From Alphaproteobacteria bacterium (GTDB lineage Bacteria; Pseudomonadota; Alphaproteobacteria; UBA8366; Aestuariispiraceae), in NCBI GenBank assembly GCA_024743195.1, contig JANSXE010000005.1, positions 248,001 through 312,000 on the forward strand: a stretch of 64,000 bases of DNA, written 5' to 3'. Position numbers and translations under genes: made by a program. The notes under the pieces are model-generated. The model had not been told where the DNA came from and made no database searches. It was given only the letters and a program-made list of their open reading frames with translations. The stretch's first letter is position 1. The number at the start of each line of letters is the position of its first letter. Below, piece after piece: positions 42,117 through 50,923 of this stretch.

Positions 42117-43031
42117 ATGTCGCTGATGCCCTTCGACGATCGTGACGGTTGGATCTGGCTGGACGGCGAAATGACGCCGTGGCGCGAGGCCGATCTGCAC
42201 ATCCTCTCCCACGGTCTGCATTACGCCTCGGCCGTCTTCGAGGGGGAGCGGGTCTATGGCGGCGAGATCTTCAAGCTGACGGAGCATAGCGAGCGGCTGG
42301 CCTACTCGGCGAGCCTGCTCGATTTCGAGCTGCCCTATTCGATCGCGGAGATCGATCAGGCCTGCCGCGACGTCGTGGCGATGAACGGGATCGAGGACGG
42401 CTATGTGCGCCCGGTGGCCTGGCGCGGCTCGGGCATGATGGGCGTTTCGGCCCAGAAGGCCGGCGTCAACGTGGCGATCGCCGCCTGGGAATGGCCGGCC
42501 TATTTTTCGCCGGAGGCGCGCATGCGCGGCCTCAAGATGCGCATCTCCGACTGGAAGCGTCCCTCGCCGGAAACGGCGCCGACGCGCTCAAAGGCGGCCG
42601 GGCTCTACATGATCTGCACGCTCTCCAAGCACAAGGCGGAGGCGGAGGGCTATCACGACGCGCTGATGCTCGACTGGCGCGGCTATGTGGCGGAGGCGAC
42701 CGGCGCCAACATCTTCTTCCTGATGCAGGACGGCAAGCTGCACACGCCGACGCCGGACTGCTTCCTCGACGGCATCACCCGGCGCACCGTGATCGATCTG
42801 GCGAAGCGCCGCGGCTACGAGATCGTCGAGCGCCACATCCTGCCGGAGGAGATGGCGAACGCGACGGAAGCCTTCCTGACCGGCACCGCGGTCGAGGTCA
42901 CCCCCATCGCCTCGATCGGGGACTACGGCTTCCAGCCGGGCGAGACCTGCCGAACGCTGATGGACGATTACGACGCGGAAGTCCGCCGTCCCTCGAAGCA
43001 GGCGGCGCTGATCTCCGGCTCGGCGGCCTGA
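42117..43031 (+). CDS. ilvE: Branched-chain amino acid aminotransferase
   Basis: A 304-residue fold type IV PLP enzyme for the last step of Leu/Ile/Val synthesis or the first step of their breakdown. It has IWLDGEMTPWREADLHILSH, GLHYASAVFEGERVYGG, the catalytic Lys159 in APTRSKAAGLYM, YVAEATGANIFF and FLDGITRRTVIDLA, and TGTAVEVTPIASIG at the cofactor-phosphate end. The length is normal. It is divergent from marR. The TGA lies in an 11-bp duplicated sequence and is followed by a strong hairpin. Confidence 0.95.
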   Translation: MSLMPFDDRDGWIWLDGEMTPWREADLHILSHGLHYASAVFEGERVYGGEIFKLTEHSERLAYSASLLDFELPYSIAEIDQACRDVVAMNGIEDGYVRPVAWRGSGMMGVSAQKAGVNVAIAAWEWPAYFSPEARMRGLKMRISDWKRPSPETAPTRSKAAGLYMICTLSKHKAEAEGYHDALMLDWRGYVAEATGANIFFLMQDGKLHTPTPDCFLDGITRRTVIDLAKRRGYEIVERHILPEEMANATEAFLTGTAVEVTPIASIGDYGFQPGETCRTLMDDYDAEVRRPSKQAALISGSAA

Positions 43032-43043
43032 CGGCGGCCTGAC
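43022..43043. repeat. 11-bp tandem duplication across the ilvE stop
   Basis: GGCGGCCTGAC occurs at 43022-43032 and 43033-43043. The first copy contains the ilvE TGA (43029-43031) and the second repeats TGA in another frame. Confidence 0.75.
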
Positions 43044-43052
43044 GGCGGGCGC

Positions 43053-43083
43053 CCTCTCCCTCTCCCGCCGGGAGAGGGAGAGG
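43053..43083 (+). terminator. 14-bp perfect hairpin after ilvE
   Basis: CCTCTCCCTCTCCC (43053-43066), loop GCC, GGGAGAGGGAGAGG (43070-43083). There is no T-run. The same CTCTCCC/GGGAGAG wording recurs at 61969-61991, so it belongs to a dispersed hairpin family that may also end transcripts. Confidence 0.6.
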
Positions 43084-43132
43084 TGCAGCGGGTCAATCGA
43101 GACGGCGGTCGCCGCCCCTTCATCCGCGGCGA

Positions 43133-43212
43133 AAAAAGTATTATGTCCCCAAAAAGATTTGTCCCCAAAAAGATTTTGTGTCCCCAATAAAAACGGGGAC
43201 ACAATACTTTTT
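43133..43212. repeat. Inverted repeat of the GGGGACACAATAC family
   Basis: AAAAAGTATTATGTCCCC (43133-43150) and GGGGACACAATACTTTTT (43195-43212) are 18-bp arms with one mismatch, enclosing two more GTCCCC-AAAAAGATT-type copies. It is the same family as the direct repeat at 12801-12863. No transposase gene is present. Confidence 0.85.
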
Positions 43213-43277
43213 AAGGATCTTGCGAGCGTGGGCGCTGACGGTCGTCAGCGCAAGGGTCTTCGGACGGCTTGGCGGCG

Positions 43278-43760
43278 CTACAGTTCCCGCTTCAGGAAGC
43301 CGCCGGCGCCGATGAAGCCCTCGCGGTCGTAGAAGGCGCGGGTGCGGGCCCATTCGGCGCCGTCGGGGATATTGACCTCCAAGAGCGACCAGCCGCGCTC
43401 CGCGCCGATGCGGACGGCCTCGGCCACCAGCCGCTCGCCGACGCCGGCGGAGCGGGCGTCGGGCACCACATAGAGCTCCATGATGATCCCGAAGCGGCCG
43501 TTGGCGTAAAGCGCCACCGCCTCGTTCAGGGTCATCACCCCGACGGGCCGCCGCGCGCCGTCGAAAGCGAGCAGCGCCTGGAAGCGGCCATCCTCCGCCA
43601 GCAGCTCGCGGCAGACGCGGTGAATGTCCTCGTCGGACAGGGGCTCGCGCCACTGCGCCACCTCGCGCAGCAGCCGGTCGACCATGATGGCGACCAGGTC
43701 GGCGTCATTCTCGCCGGCCTCGACGATGGTGAAGTCGGCGTGGGCGACGGCCTCCTTCAC
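43278..43760 (-). CDS. GNAT-family N-acetyltransferase
   Basis: A 160-residue acetyltransferase. The acetyl-CoA fold is seen in FQALLAFDGARRPVGVMTLN, ELYVVPDARSAGVGERLVAEAVRIG (motif A, with the R-x-x-G-x-G-type loop SAGVGE) and EWARTRAFYDREGFI (motif B). The substrate is unknown. It uses a GTG start at 43760 overlapping the moaE stop by four bases (GTGA), with a GGGGGAAG ribosome site. Translational coupling to moaE suggests it is read with the molybdopterin genes, though no direct link to the cofactor is known. Confidence 0.82.
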   Translation of the reverse strand: MKEAVAHADFTIVEAGENDADLVAIMVDRLLREVAQWREPLSDEDIHRVCRELLAEDGRFQALLAFDGARRPVGVMTLNEAVALYANGRFGIIMELYVVPDARSAGVGERLVAEAVRIGAERGWSLLEVNIPDGAEWARTRAFYDREGFIGAGGFLKREL

Positions 43761-44242
43761 AGGCTTCCCCCCGCCTTCTCCGCCCAACGGGCGGCGGCGG
43801 CGTCGTCGCTGTCGCGCGCCTCGACCCAGCGGGCGGCGCCGTCGTCCGTCTCCTCCACCTTCCAGAAGGGGGCCTTGGTCTTCAGCCAATCGATCAGGAA
43901 ATGGCAGGCTTCGAAGGCGGCTTCGCGATGCGGGCTGGCGGTCGCGACCAGCACGATGCGCTCGCCCGGCTCCATCCGGCCGTAACGATGGATGATCAGC
44001 GAAGCCTCCAGCGGCCAGCGGCGATGCGCCTCCGCCTCGATCTCTTCGAGCTGTTTCTCCGTCATGCCGGGATAATGCTCCAGCGTCATCGCCTCGACGC
44101 CGCTCTTCGCGCCCGCGACCTCGTTCATGTCGCGCACGAGCCCGACAAAGGAGCAGAGGCCGCCCACGCGACGATTGCCGACGGACAAGGCGTCGAGTTC
44201 CCGACCCACGTCGAAATCCTCGCGCTGCACCCGGATCGCCAT
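43757..44242 (-). CDS. moaE: Molybdopterin synthase catalytic subunit
   Basis: A 161-residue large subunit of molybdopterin synthase, inserting two sulfurs into cyclic pyranopterin monophosphate. It has the N-terminal FDVGRELDAL, GGLCSFVGLVRDMNE, LEHYPGMTEKQL, IIHRYGRMEPGE, SPHREAAFEACHFLIDWLK and the catalytic KTKAPFWKVE with Lys121, Lys123 and Lys128. The C-terminal 30 residues are an Ala/Asp-rich extension. It follows moaD after 27 bp, its obligate partner, and overlaps the GNAT gene. Confidence 0.95.
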   Translation of the reverse strand: MAIRVQREDFDVGRELDALSVGNRRVGGLCSFVGLVRDMNEVAGAKSGVEAMTLEHYPGMTEKQLEEIEAEAHRRWPLEASLIIHRYGRMEPGERIVLVATASPHREAAFEACHFLIDWLKTKAPFWKVEETDDGAARWVEARDSDDAAAARWAEKAGGSL

Positions 44243-44269
44243 CGCCTCGTCTCCTCTCCTCTCTTCTCC

Positions 44270-44521
44270 TCAGCCGCCGGTCACCGGCGGGAAGAAGGCC
44301 ACCTCGTCGCCGGCCTTGATCGGGTGATCGAGGCCCGCATACTCCTGATTGACCGCCAGCTTGATCGAGTCCAGGTCCCGGAACGCCTGGGCGTAGCCGT
44401 CGCCGCGCCCCTTCAACCACTCGACCAGACCGCGCACGTCGGCGATCTCCGGCGGCGGCTCGACGGCCTCCTCCCCGACGCCGATCTTCTGACGCAGCCA
44501 GGCAAAGTACAGAAGCTTCAT
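44270..44521 (-). CDS. moaD: Molybdopterin synthase sulfur carrier subunit
   Basis: An 83-residue ubiquitin-like protein beginning MKLLYFAWLRQKIG and ending in the required Gly-Gly (FFPPVTGG), which is thiocarboxylated and delivers sulfur to MoaE. The loop VNQEYAGLDHPIKAGDEVAF is typical. Its start overlaps the moeA stop (ATGA), indicating coupled translation. No activating MoeB is found inside the window. Confidence 0.95.
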   Translation of the reverse strand: MKLLYFAWLRQKIGVGEEAVEPPPEIADVRGLVEWLKGRGDGYAQAFRDLDSIKLAVNQEYAGLDHPIKAGDEVAFFPPVTGG

Positions 44522-45828
44522 GACAGAACCTCGTTGAAGGACAGGAAGCCGGCGGTCTCGCCTTCCGCTATGTGGGTGCGGTCCTCGGCCAATTCCACGA
44601 ATCCGTCGGCGCCGACCAGGGAGGAGAGCATCCCCGCCCCGCCGCGCCCATGCTTGTGCGCGATCGGAAGACGCCCCGAGGCCGCGGCCTCGCCCCCCGG
44701 ATCGGCCGCCAGGCGCACCCGCACATATTCCCGCCGCCCGGTCTTCTTCCTGTAGGCGAAGCCGAGCGTCACCGGGTGCAAGCGCGGCGGCTCAACGGCC
44801 TCCCCCTGCAGGGTCTGCAACAGGGGGCGGGCGAGCGCGATGAAGGTGGTCACGGCCGCGACCGGGTTGCCGGGCAGCCCGACGAAGGGGGTGAAGCCGT
44901 CGCGCCCGTCGGGGATCGTCCCCATGCCGACGGGCCGCCCCGGCTTGATGGCGATGCGCCAGAAGGCGAGCCGCCCCAGCCCCTCGATCGCGGCGCGCAC
45001 GTGATCCTCCTCGCCCATCGACATGCCGCCGGTGGAGATCACGGCGTCGGCCTGCGCCGCGGCGTCGGCGATCGCCGCGTCGATCGCCTCGCGCCGGTCG
45101 GGCAGGATGCCGAGATCGCGCACCTCCATGCCGAGCGCGCGCACCGCCGCGCCGACGGTGAAGCGATTCGAATCGTAAAGCCGTCCGGGCGGCAGGTCCC
45201 GTCCCGGCTCGGTGACCTCGTCGCCGGTCGAGAAGACGGCGACGGCGAGCGGCCGGCGCACCGGCGCCGTCGCGCGCCCGACCGCCGCCAGCATGCCGAC
45301 ATCCTGCGGCGCCAGCCGACGGCCCGCGGCCAAGGCGCGCGCGCCGGCGGCCACGTCCTCGCCCGCCTGGCGCGTGTTCGCGCCGCGCTTGAGGCCGGGC
45401 GCGAGCGCGACGCGACCCTCCTCGGCCCGGCAATCCTCCAGCATCATGACGGTGTCCGGCCCCGGGGCGCCGCCCTCCCCCTCGGGCAATGGCGCGCCGG
45501 TGAAGATCTGCACCGCCTCGCCGCGGCGCTGCGGACGGCCCAGCGGATGGCCCGCGGCGACGCGACCCCCGATCGGCAGCACGGTCTGCGTGGTCTCCGA
45601 CAAATCGTCGGCGTAGACCGCATAGCCGTCGACCGCCGAATTGTCGTAAGGCGGGACGGGCGCCGCGGCCGTCACGTCCTCCGCCAGCACGCGCCCCAGG
45701 GCGTCGGCCAGGGGGACGCTCTCCGCCGCGGCGATCGGCTCCACCCGCTCCAGCAGCAGCCGTCGCGCCGCGTCGACCGCGATCAGCGGGCCGTCGAAGG
45801 CGAAGCAGTCGTCGGTGAGCTGCGCCAT
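44518..45828 (-). CDS. moeA: Molybdopterin molybdotransferase
   Basis: A 436-residue enzyme inserting molybdate into adenylylated molybdopterin. Domains in order: N-terminal DAARRLLLERVEPI with PPYDNSAVDGYAV, the linker domain, the MoCF-binding domain (VAVFSTGDEV, YDSNRFTVGAAV, DAVISTGGMSMGEEDHV, PGRPVGMG, VGLPGNPVAAVTTF) and the C-terminal domain IV. All are in their usual places. The length is slightly long because of short Gly/Ala insertions. It sits between mobB (seven bp) and moaD (ATGA overlap). Confidence 0.95.
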   Translation of the reverse strand: MAQLTDDCFAFDGPLIAVDAARRLLLERVEPIAAAESVPLADALGRVLAEDVTAAAPVPPYDNSAVDGYAVYADDLSETTQTVLPIGGRVAAGHPLGRPQRRGEAVQIFTGAPLPEGEGGAPGPDTVMMLEDCRAEEGRVALAPGLKRGANTRQAGEDVAAGARALAAGRRLAPQDVGMLAAVGRATAPVRRPLAVAVFSTGDEVTEPGRDLPPGRLYDSNRFTVGAAVRALGMEVRDLGILPDRREAIDAAIADAAAQADAVISTGGMSMGEEDHVRAAIEGLGRLAFWRIAIKPGRPVGMGTIPDGRDGFTPFVGLPGNPVAAVTTFIALARPLLQTLQGEAVEPPRLHPVTLGFAYRKKTGRREYVRVRLAADPGGEAAASGRLPIAHKHGRGGAGMLSSLVGADGFVELAEDRTHIAEGETAGFLSFNEVLS

Positions 45829-45835
45829 CGCCGCC

Positions 45836-46366
45836 TCACCCCGTCGCCCGCGCGGCCGCCCAGTCGCGCACGAAATCGGCGATCGCGTCGAGATCGTTCA
45901 GGTCCAGGCGCGGAACCGCAAGACCGGGGAGCTCCGCGTCGCTCGCCACCGCCACGACGTGCGGGTCGCCCGCGGCCAGCAGCGGCTTGCCGAGCGCCGG
46001 GCGGTGCACCTCGAGCTTGGGGTGCGTCCCGTGCTTCCAACCCTCGACCAAGACCAGATCGACGGGCGCCAGCTTCTCCAGAAGCGCGTCCAGCCCCGGC
46101 TCATCGTCGCCCCGATGCTCGTGCATCAGCGCCCAGCGCGCCGCCGAGCCGATCAACACCTCGCGCGCGCCGGCGGCGCGGTGCTCGTAGGAGTCCTTAC
46201 CGGGCCGGTCGACGTCGAAGGCGTGATGGGCGTGCTTCACCGTCGAGACGCCGAGCCCGCGCGCGACGAGCGCCGGGATCAGCTTCACCGTCAGCGTCGT
46301 CTTGCCGCTGCCGCTGTAGCCGGCGATTCCAAGAACGGCCCGCGCGCCGCCGCTCATCCCGCTCAT
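45836..46366 (-). CDS. mobB: Molybdopterin-guanine dinucleotide biosynthesis protein B
   Basis: A 176-residue GTP-binding protein that assists attachment of GMP to molybdopterin. P-loop GYSGSGKTTL at 17-26, TVKHAHHAFDVDRPGKDSY, and VLVEGWKHGTHPKLEV are diagnostic. The ATG at 46366 overlaps the pgsA stop (ATGA) and has GGAGG six bases upstream. MobB implies use of the guanine dinucleotide form of the cofactor (DMSO reductase-type enzymes); mobA is not in the window. Confidence 0.93.
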   Translation of the reverse strand: MSGMSGGARAVLGIAGYSGSGKTTLTVKLIPALVARGLGVSTVKHAHHAFDVDRPGKDSYEHRAAGAREVLIGSAARWALMHEHRGDDEPGLDALLEKLAPVDLVLVEGWKHGTHPKLEVHRPALGKPLLAAGDPHVVAVASDAELPGLAVPRLDLNDLDAIADFVRDWAAARATG

Positions 46367-46929
46367 CCCGGGCCTCCCGTCATATGACGCAGCCCGGCGC
46401 GCAGATAGTCGAAGCCGGTGACCAGGGTCAGCGCGGCGGCGATCCACACCAGCCCCTCGCCGATCAGCTGCGAGGGGATCGTCGCCGGCGACGCGGGCCC
46501 GACGATCAGGAAGCCGAAGGAGAACATCTGGCTCGTCGTTTTCCATTTGGCGAGCTTCGAGACCGGCATGCCGACCTGCACCTCGGCCAGGAACTCCCGA
46601 AGGCCGGAGACGGTGATCTCGCGCAGCAGGATCACCACGCCCGCCAACACCACGAGGCCCTCCAACCCGCCGACCGCGACCAGCATGCAGATGATCGCGG
46701 CGATCAGCAGCTTGTCCGCGATCGGGTCGAGAAACCGGCCGAACGGCGAGACCTGGTTCATCGAGCGCGCCACATAGCCGTCGAAGAAATCGGTGATGCA
46801 GGCGAAGGCGTAGAGCGCGAGCGCGGTCCAGCGGGCCCAATCGAACTCGAAGAAGAAGAACAGCCCTATGATCGGCGGAATCACCAAAATCCGCGTGAAT
46901 GTTAGGATGTTGGCCAGGTTGAACAGCAT
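46363..46929 (-). CDS. pgsA: CDP-diacylglycerol--glycerol-3-phosphate 3-phosphatidyltransferase
   Basis: A 188-residue inner-membrane CDP-alcohol phosphotransferase making phosphatidylglycerophosphate. The full motif D-x2-D-G-x2-A-R-x8-G-x3-D-x3-D is present at Asp47, Asp50, Gly51, Ala54, Arg55, Gly64, Asp68 and Asp72. It begins LANILTFTRILVIPPII, and has LREITVSGLREFLA. About six helices are expected. It is coupled to mobB by an ATGA overlap; the uvrC-pgsA-moaD-moaE neighbourhood is usual in proteobacteria. Confidence 0.95.
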   Translation of the reverse strand: MLFNLANILTFTRILVIPPIIGLFFFFEFDWARWTALALYAFACITDFFDGYVARSMNQVSPFGRFLDPIADKLLIAAIICMLVAVGGLEGLVVLAGVVILLREITVSGLREFLAEVQVGMPVSKLAKWKTTSQMFSFGFLIVGPASPATIPSQLIGEGLVWIAAALTLVTGFDYLRAGLRHMTGGPG

Positions 46930-47063
46930 GGCCCGCGCCGGACCTCCCGTGATGCGTGGGCGCGGCGCCCAACGGGTCTAGGACTTCGACCCGCCGACGG
47001 CGTAGACGGGTCCCGTCGATATGTACTAGCGCGTCCGCGCGCGCGCAACGCGGGCGGATCGGG

Positions 47064-47681
47064 TCAGACGGCGGAGCGGAGGACGTCCTCGAACGTGTCG
47101 TCTACGCCGTAGCCGAGGTCGATGAGGTCGCGGCGGGCGATTTCCGCCCCCAGAAGCGTTCCGGCGCGCGCCAGCGGCGGCGCGCGCCCGACCTCGGAAT
47201 CGGAGAAGAGAATGAAGCCTTGGACGCCGGATTCCAGCGCGGTCAGGGGAACGGCCAGACATTCGATCACCCGGTCGCGGCCGTCGCTGTAATGCTGCGC
47301 CACGAGGGCGCGGAAGCCGCACGGCTGCTCGACCGTCATCGCCATCGCGCGGCGCGCGGTCTCGCGCCGGGCCGAGGGGACGAAATCGTAATAGTTCCGA
47401 CCGACCGGGTTGAAGCCGATCCGTTGCTGGACCGCCTCCCCTGCGAGGCGATAAACGCATCGATCCGACCTGTCGATCGCGCACAACACGAGGTGCGGCA
47501 TGATCGCCGCGAACTCGGTCAGATCGAGTCCGTTCTTCGCGGGAATGCCCGGCGGGTTCGCCGCGCGCATCAAGCCTGCGTAGGCGCGGGCCAGCCGGCG
47601 CGCGGCGTCGGTCTGAAGCAGGTCCTGCATCGCCTCGAGCGACCAGACGCCCGCCGGCCTTTGTCGGATCCAGCCCGCCAT
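47064..47681 (-). CDS. PAS-domain protein (PAS_5 type), unknown function
   Basis: A 205-residue protein with a single PAS-like domain of the alphaproteobacterial PAS_5 group: a helical N-terminus (LEAMQDLLQTDAARRLARAY), GLDLTEFAAIMPHLVLCAID, CVYRLAGEAVQQRIGFNPVGRNYYDFV and ECLAVPLTALESGVQGFILF. There is no output domain, signal peptide or membrane helix. Such proteins may sense a small molecule or redox state, but partners are unknown. The ATG at 47681 is preceded by an AGGGGGCGGGG run; an upstream in-frame extension is Arg-rich. It lies between uvrC and pgsA, all on the minus strand. Confidence 0.75.
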   Translation of the reverse strand: MAGWIRQRPAGVWSLEAMQDLLQTDAARRLARAYAGLMRAANPPGIPAKNGLDLTEFAAIMPHLVLCAIDRSDRCVYRLAGEAVQQRIGFNPVGRNYYDFVPSARRETARRAMAMTVEQPCGFRALVAQHYSDGRDRVIECLAVPLTALESGVQGFILFSDSEVGRAPPLARAGTLLGAEIARRDLIDLGYGVDDTFEDVLRSAV

Positions 47682-47764
47682 CCCCGCCCCCTGGTTGGTT
47701 TTCCGGCGGACAGTAAACCGACGCGCGCAGAATCTAGCGGCGCCTGAGTACCGCGGCCGCCGTT

Positions 47765-49771
47765 TCAACCGTTCGGGTGGAAATGGTCGTAGATGCGCCG
47801 CGCCACCGTTGCCGAGACCCCGTCGACCCGCTGCAGATCGGCCAGACCGGCGCGCGCCACCGCCTTGGCCGATCCGAAATGCAGCAGCAGCGCTTTCTTG
47901 CGCTTCGCCCCGACGCCCGGCACCTCGTCCAGCGGCGAGTCGCCCAGGGCCTTTGTGCGCCGTTGCCGGTGGGAGCCGATCGCGAAGCGGTGCGCCTCGT
48001 CGCGCAGACGCTGGATGAAATAGAGCACCGGATCGCGCGGCGGCAGCAGGATCGGCCGGTCGCGGCCGGGCAGGATCAGACGCTCGCGCCCCGCCTCGCG
48101 TTCAGGCCCCTTGGCCACGGCCAGGATCGGCACCTCGCCGGCGAGTCCGAGGTCCTCCAGCACCGCGACGGCGCTGGAGAGCTGGCCCTTGCCGCCGTCG
48201 ATCAGCACCAGATCCGGCCAGCTTCCGCCGTCGCGATCCGGGTCCTCCTTCAAGGCGCGGCCGAAGCGCCGTTCGAACACCTCGCGCATCATGGCGTAAT
48301 CGTCGGCCGATTGCGCCGCCGGCGCGTCGACGGCGTCGCGCGACCGGCCGGCGCGGATGTTGAACTTGCGGTACTCCTTCTTCTGCAAGCCGTCGGGGCC
48401 GGCGACGATCATCGCGCCCACCGGCTTGGTTCCGGCGATGTGGCTGTTGTCGTAGACCTCGACCCGTTCGATCCCGCCGCCGATCCCCGCCAGTTCGGCC
48501 AGACCGTCGAGCAGCCTGCGCTGGCTCGCGCTTTCGGCCAGCCGGCGCTCGAGCGCTTCGCGCGCGTTGGTCTCCGCATGCTGGACGACGCTGCGCCGGC
48601 CGCCGCGCTTGGGCGCGACGACCTCCACCTTGCGGCCCGCCTTCAGAGCCAGCGCCTCCTCGAGGAGCGCGCGCTCGGCCGGCTCCTGGTTGAGCAGCAC
48701 CAGCTTCGGCGGCGGCCGGTCCTCGTAGAACTGCCCCAGGAAGGCGGCGATCAGCTGGTCGCGCTCCATCTTCGAATCGTGGCTCGGGAAGTAGGCGCGG
48801 TTCCCGTTGTTGCGGCCGCCGCGAAAGAAGAAGGCCTGGATGCAGCTCTGCCCGCCGGCCTGGTGCAGCGCCACAATGTCGGCGTCGGCGACGCCCTCCA
48901 CATTGATGTCCTGGTGCGACTGCACATGGGCTATGGCGCGAATGCGGTCGCGCAGCAGCGCCGCGCGCTCGAAGTCGAGCGCCTCCGAGGCCGCCTGCAT
49001 GTCGGCCGCCAACCGGTCGTGGATCTCCTTGCCGCGGCCGGAGAGAAAGGCCTTCGCCTGCGCGACCGTCTCGGCGTAGTCCGCCTCGCCGATCCGCCCG
49101 ACGCAGGGCGCGGAGCAACGCTTGATCTGGTACTGCAGGCAGGGTCGGGTGCGGTTGGCGAAGACCGCGTCCGAACAGTTCCGCAACAGGAAGGCCCGCT
49201 GCAGCATGTTGAGCATGCGGTTGACGGCGCCGGCCGAGGCGAAGGGGCCGAAATACGCCCCCGGCTCGCGCCGCGCCCCCCGGTGCTTCAGGATCTGCGG
49301 ATAGGGATGGTCGGTGCGGATCCAGATGTCCGGGAAGGTCTTGTCGTCGCGCAGCAGCACATTGTAGCGCGGCGCCAGGCGCTTGATCAGATTGTTCTCG
49401 AGCAGCAGCGCCTCGACTTCGCTGGCGGTCGAGACGAACTCCATCGAGGCGGTTTCGGCCACCATGCGCTGCAGGCGGATCGGCAGCCGCTCGGGCCGCG
49501 CGTAGGTCGCGACCCGATTGCGCAGATTGGACGCCTTGCCGACATAGAGCGGCTCGCCCTTCGCGTTCAGCATGCGGTAGACGCCGGGTCCGGTTCCGAG
49601 CCGGCCGAGATAGCCGCGCACCACCGCCGCGCCGGCGGCCAGGCGCGCGCCGACGGCCGGCGCGGGCGCCGCCGAGGCCGAGCGGCCCATATTGGCGGGG
49701 CCCGGCTCCGCCTCCCGAGCGGCCTTGTCGGCGCGTCGGCCGGGGCCGGTCTCAATCGCGTCTTTACCCAT
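47765..49771 (-). CDS. uvrC: Excinuclease ABC subunit C
   Basis: A 668-residue nuclease making both incisions in nucleotide excision repair. The N-terminal GIY-YIG domain is seen in [20 protein letters not shown]; then [25 protein letters not shown], the Cys-containing [19 protein letters not shown], a UVR motif ([18 protein letters not shown]), the RNase H-like 3'-incision domain ([13 protein letters not shown]... [13 protein letters not shown]... [12 protein letters not shown]) and C-terminal helix-hairpin-helix ([36 protein letters not shown]). I choose the ATG at 49771 (MGKDAIET); 33 further residues upstream would overlap a palindromic regulatory region. Confidence 0.94.
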   Translation of the reverse strand: MGKDAIETGPGRRADKAAREAEPGPANMGRSASAAPAPAVGARLAAGAAVVRGYLGRLGTGPGVYRMLNAKGEPLYVGKASNLRNRVATYARPERLPIRLQRMVAETASMEFVSTASEVEALLLENNLIKRLAPRYNVLLRDDKTFPDIWIRTDHPYPQILKHRGARREPGAYFGPFASAGAVNRMLNMLQRAFLLRNCSDAVFANRTRPCLQYQIKRCSAPCVGRIGEADYAETVAQAKAFLSGRGKEIHDRLAADMQAASEALDFERAALLRDRIRAIAHVQSHQDINVEGVADADIVALHQAGGQSCIQAFFFRGGRNNGNRAYFPSHDSKMERDQLIAAFLGQFYEDRPPPKLVLLNQEPAERALLEEALALKAGRKVEVVAPKRGGRRSVVQHAETNAREALERRLAESASQRRLLDGLAELAGIGGGIERVEVYDNSHIAGTKPVGAMIVAGPDGLQKKEYRKFNIRAGRSRDAVDAPAAQSADDYAMMREVFERRFGRALKEDPDRDGGSWPDLVLIDGGKGQLSSAVAVLEDLGLAGEVPILAVAKGPEREAGRERLILPGRDRPILLPPRDPVLYFIQRLRDEAHRFAIGSHRQRRTKALGDSPLDEVPGVGAKRKKALLLHFGSAKAVARAGLADLQRVDGVSATVARRIYDHFHPNG

Positions 49772-50131
49772 CGATCCGATCTGCCTGCGACCTGCGGCGT
49801 CTATCCACGATTCTTGTGGATAAGCCTGTTGGCAACCCCGGTGTGAGAGCCGAGCCCCCCGGATTCCCAAGGGCTCGCACCTGTTTGCCTAAGAATTGGG
49901 CAAAAATATTCAACCCATTGGTTTCGAACATATTTTTGTATGTCAACAGCGTTTCAAACCCAAGCTCTGTACGCGGCATCGGTGCTTCGGGGCCCGAAAA
50001 CTGCGGCCTAACCCGCTTGTGCAAAACTCCGGCGGATCGCCGCTGACGGGGGATTTTTTCTTGAGGAGTCAGATCGTTATCGCCCTATTCCTCAATTCCG
50101 AGATTGCACCCGCTGGAGGGACGCACGCGCC
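49772..50131. other. Intergenic region upstream of uvrC with a DnaA-box-like hairpin
   Basis: No gene is supported. TATCCAC (49802-49808) and GTGGATA (49816-49822) form a hairpin or palindrome; the second arm lies in TGTGGATAA (49815-49823), a perfect DnaA box, continuing as AGCCTGTTGG. A related TGTGGATAAGTCTGTTG is the reverse complement of 8740-8756. A GC hairpin (GGTGTGAG...CTCGCACC, about 49839-49882) and an AT-rich stretch (49885-49965) follow. It probably contains the uvrC promoter. Confidence 0.45.
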
Positions 50132-50923
50132 TCATTCGACCGCCGCCGCGCCGTCCGAATCCTGGCGCCAGCCGAGATGTTCGCCGCCATCCAGCGCGAG
50201 CATCTGCCCGGTGACAGCCCGCGCGCCGGCGAGATAGAGGACGGCGTCGGCCACTTCCTCAGGCTGCGTCTGGCGGGCCAGCGGCACCGCGCGCCACTGC
50301 GCCTCGAATTGCCCGGCCGTCTGGCGCGCCCCCTGCAGCGTCGGCCCCGGGCCGACCGCGTTGACCCGGATGCGGGGCGCCAGCGCCAGCGCCATCTGAC
50401 GCGTCGCCGCCCAGAGCGCCGCCTTGGACGCCGTATAGGCCGGGAAATGCGGCGTCAGGTTCCAGACCCGCTGGTCGATCAGATTGACGATCGCGCCCGC
50501 GGCGTCGTCCGGCAGCGCGCGCGCGAAATCCTGCATCAGCAAGAGGGGCGCGCGGAAATTGACCGCCATGTGCGCGTCGATCTCCGCCGCCGTCATGGCC
50601 CGCCAGTCGGGCCCTTCGAAGATCGAGGCGTTGTTGACCAGCAGGCCGACCGGGCCGAGCGTTGCGGCGACGGCGGGCAACAGGCCCGCAGCCTCGTCCG
50701 CCTCGCCCAGGTCGGCGCGGATCGGCGCGGCGGCGCCCCCGGCGGCCTCGACCTCGCGGCAGACGGCTTCGGCCTCCGCGCGGGACGTCGCGTAGTGCAC
50801 GCCGACGGACCATCCCGCCCGGCCGAGCGCCAGCGCGATCGCGCGGCCGATGCGCTTGCCCCCGCCGGTGACCAGGGCGGTGTTGGGGATCGCGCCGTCC
50901 CGGGAGGCTTCGCGCTGCATCAT
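50132..50923 (-). CDS. SDR-family oxidoreductase (FolM/pteridine reductase-like)
   Basis: A 263-residue short-chain dehydrogenase. The cofactor site [20 protein letters not shown] with an Arg after the Gly-Lys fits NADPH; NNASIFE and the active-site Tyr-x3-Lys ([20 protein letters not shown]) are present; [10 protein letters not shown] and [11 protein letters not shown] close the fold. The [12 protein letters not shown] loop and [12 protein letters not shown] wording resemble FolM/pteridine reductases that reduce dihydromonapterin or dihydrofolate, so a pterin substrate is my inference. The ATG at 50923 overlaps the uvrB stop (ATGA). A pterin-linked role would suit the nearby molybdopterin genes, though that is speculative. 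Confidence 0.82.
   Translation of the reverse strand: MMQREASRDGAIPNTALVTGGGKRIGRAIALALGRAGWSVGVHYATSRAEAEAVCREVEAAGGAAAPIRADLGEADEAAGLLPAVAATLGPVGLLVNNASIFEGPDWRAMTAAEIDAHMAVNFRAPLLLMQDFARALPDDAAGAIVNLIDQRVWNLTPHFPAYTASKAALWAATRQMALALAPRIRVNAVGPGPTLQGARQTAGQFEAQWRAVPLARQTQPEEVADAVLYLAGARAVTGQMLALDGGEHLGWRQDSDGAAAVE

Noticed and set aside
49764-50024. Minus-strand frame of 86 codons upstream of uvrC
   Set aside because: It crosses the uvrC start and a palindrome, has no ribosome site and an atypical composition; a leader peptide cannot be excluded but is not supported.
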